Shown: positions 5,757 to 6,569 of the stretch, one piece after another
Numbering within the stretch: the first letter of the stretch is position 1
How the letters are laid out: every line of letters begins with the position of its first letter
DNA from: Anaerolineales bacterium
Lineage (GTDB): Bacteria; Chloroflexota; Anaerolineae; Anaerolineales; UBA11858
DNA length: 6,569 nt
NCBI GenBank assembly: GCA_015485245.1
Contig: WFTY01000230.1
Coordinates: forward strand, 1-6,569
Direction of reading: 5' to 3'
Made by a program: the position numbers and the translations under genes
The notes under the pieces: model-generated
What the model saw: the letters and a program-made list of their open reading frames with translations, nothing else
Databases searched by the model: none
What the model was told of the DNA's origin: nothing

Positions 5757-5766
5757 CACCTCCTTT
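5755..5766 (-). promoter_or_regulatory. Orphan perfect Shine-Dalgarno / anti-SD match upstream of livK
   Basis: Read on the minus strand this is AAAGGAGGTGAT, the exact 12-nt complement of the conserved 16S rRNA 3' end. It begins 11 nt after the livM stop and lies about 87 nt upstream of the livK start, which has its own good site (5677-5683). No sizeable reading frame uses it; only an 8-codon mini-ORF follows. It may bind 30S subunits as a standby or leader site. Confidence 0.5.
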
Positions 5767-5777
5767 CAATGTCCAGG

Positions 5778-6569
5778 TCAATGCGAAAACGGCCGCAAGC
5801 GCCACGCCGCCTTGAGCAACTGCCAGCGGTGTGCCAGTCCGCGCGGCTCAAAAATCAAGAAGAGCATCAGTGTGAGGCCAAAGAACAGCGGGCGCAACGC
5901 CTGTACCGCGCCCGCGGCAGTGGATGGGAACAGCTCGATGAAAAACGGGCCAAACAACGTCGCCCCCTCGGTGAGCATTTCCACCACAATAGCGCCGAAG
6001 ATCGGCCCCAGATTGGTCCCCAAACCACCGATGACCAGCATCCCCAGAAAAACCACGGAATCGATTAAGCCAAAGGTCTCTGAATTCAAATGGCGAATGT
6101 GGTGCGCCGAGAGCGCGCCAGCAACGCCGGCATACACCGCCGCCAGGAAAAAGGCCTGCAATTTGTACTTGAAGAGGTTCACCCCCAGCAGCTCCGCAGC
6201 CAGGTCGTGGTCGCGAATGGCAACCAGGACGCGCCCCAGCCGCGAGCGGGAGATGTTGTGCGCCACCACTGTGGAGATCAGCAGCGCGGTGAGGGAAAGC
6301 ATCAAATAGCGCTGGGGGGTGTTGAACTCCAGCCCAAACAACACCGGTACGTTGACGTTCAACCCCTGCGCTCCGTTTAGCAGCTTGGGGAAAGCGTTGC
6401 GCGTGAACCAGGGAATGATAAACTGCGCCGCCAGAGTCGCCATCGTGAGGTAAAAGCCCTTCACCCGCAGCGAAGGCAAGCCAAAGAACAGCCCCACCAG
6501 CCCGGCTCCCAGCGCGGCGAGCGGCAATGTAATCAGGAAAGACCACCCCAGGTTGTTGACCAGCAACGC
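5778..6569 (-). CDS. livM: LivM-type ABC transporter permease, N-terminus outside the window
   Basis: The frame is open through the window edge (6567-6569 reads as a sense codon), so this is the last ~263 residues of a permease that is usually 300-350 long. Numbering from the Met at 6566, SLRVKGFYLTMATLAAQ (32-48) matches the conserved early LivM segment. SRSRLGRVLVAIRDHDLAAE (106-125) is the cytoplasmic loop that contacts the ATPases. Further LivM marks are AGVAGAL (146-152), GGLGTNLGPIFGA (180-192) and the C-terminal FEPRGL (239-244). Several hydrophobic helices alternate with these motifs. It forms half of the membrane pore, normally with LivH, which is predicted beyond the window. The stop at 5778-5780 is 109 nt before livK. 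The Met at 6566 is not taken as the start because the first helices would then be missing. Confidence 0.94.
   Translation of the reverse strand, partial: ALLVNNLGWSFLITLPLAALGAGLVGLFFGLPSLRVKGFYLTMATLAAQFIIPWFTRNAFPKLLNGAQGLNVNVPVLFGLEFNTPQRYLMLSLTALLISTVVAHNISRSRLGRVLVAIRDHDLAAELLGVNLFKYKLQAFFLAAVYAGVAGALSAHHIRHLNSETFGLIDSVVFLGMLVIGGLGTNLGPIFGAIVVEMLTEGATLFGPFFIELFPSTAAGAVQALRPLFFGLTLMLFLIFEPRGLAHRWQLLKAAWRLRPFSH

Noticed and set aside
5669..5777. A sigma-70 promoter for livK
   Set aside because: TTGTTG or TTGGAT could serve as a -35, but no acceptable -10 lies at the proper distance, so I do not call one.
5848..6546. A 232-codon minus-strand frame overlapping livM
   Set aside because: It is a shifted frame of livM; its product is Ala/Gly/Arg-rich without membrane segments, while the chosen frame has LivM motifs.
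1..6569. Mobile element, tRNA or rRNA gene
   Set aside because: I found no transposase or integrase motifs, no terminal inverted repeats and no tRNA-like cloverleaf. The 16S-like 12-mer at 5755-5766 is only an anti-SD match, not an rRNA gene.

Overview
The window carries two unrelated gene groups that converge head to head at about 2031-2094. It looks like a moderately GC-rich bacterial chromosome, most likely from the Chloroflexota (Anaerolineae-like). That is an inference from the style of the solute-binding lipoprotein, which has a lipobox followed by a long Ala/Pro/Glu/Met linker, and from the gene combination; no rRNA or marker gene is present to confirm it.

Plus strand, 1-2030: a sulfur-handling membrane module. 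It starts with the last 52 residues of a cytochrome b561/FdnI-type membrane cytochrome b. Next come two YeeE/YedE (Sulf_transp) proteins, each with one conserved membrane cysteine (GCTSG in the first, GFCPG in the second). The second protein continues into a rhodanese-like domain that lacks the catalytic cysteine and ends in Gly-Gly-Cys-Gly, resembling the sulfur-carrying arm of SoxY. The pair probably forms a split thiosulfate or reduced-sulfur transporter coupled to membrane redox chemistry.

Minus strand, 6569-2095: a LivKHMGF/HAAT-type ABC transporter operon, read right to left. It holds livM (permease, 5' end outside the window), a livK-type binding lipoprotein, livF (ATPase) and a PaaK-like AMP-binding protein. 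The last three genes are tightly spaced with good Shine-Dalgarno sites. The terminal AMP-binding gene and the basic tail on LivF suggest that the substrate is an organic (possibly aromatic) acid activated to its CoA ester, not a branched-chain amino acid. livG, livH and perhaps a second acyl-CoA ligase are predicted beyond 6569.

Regulatory structure: a perfect 12-bp stem lies between livK and livF, just before the livF ribosome binding site. The 109-nt livM-livK gap contains a 12-nt exact complement of the 16S rRNA 3' end that serves no obvious gene, followed at once by an 8-codon mini-ORF containing a 13-bp palindrome. No stretch over 300 bases is without a gene. The most interesting signals are the Cys-less rhodanese with its -GGCG tail and the AMP-binding enzyme lacking both the P-loop and the terminal lysine.
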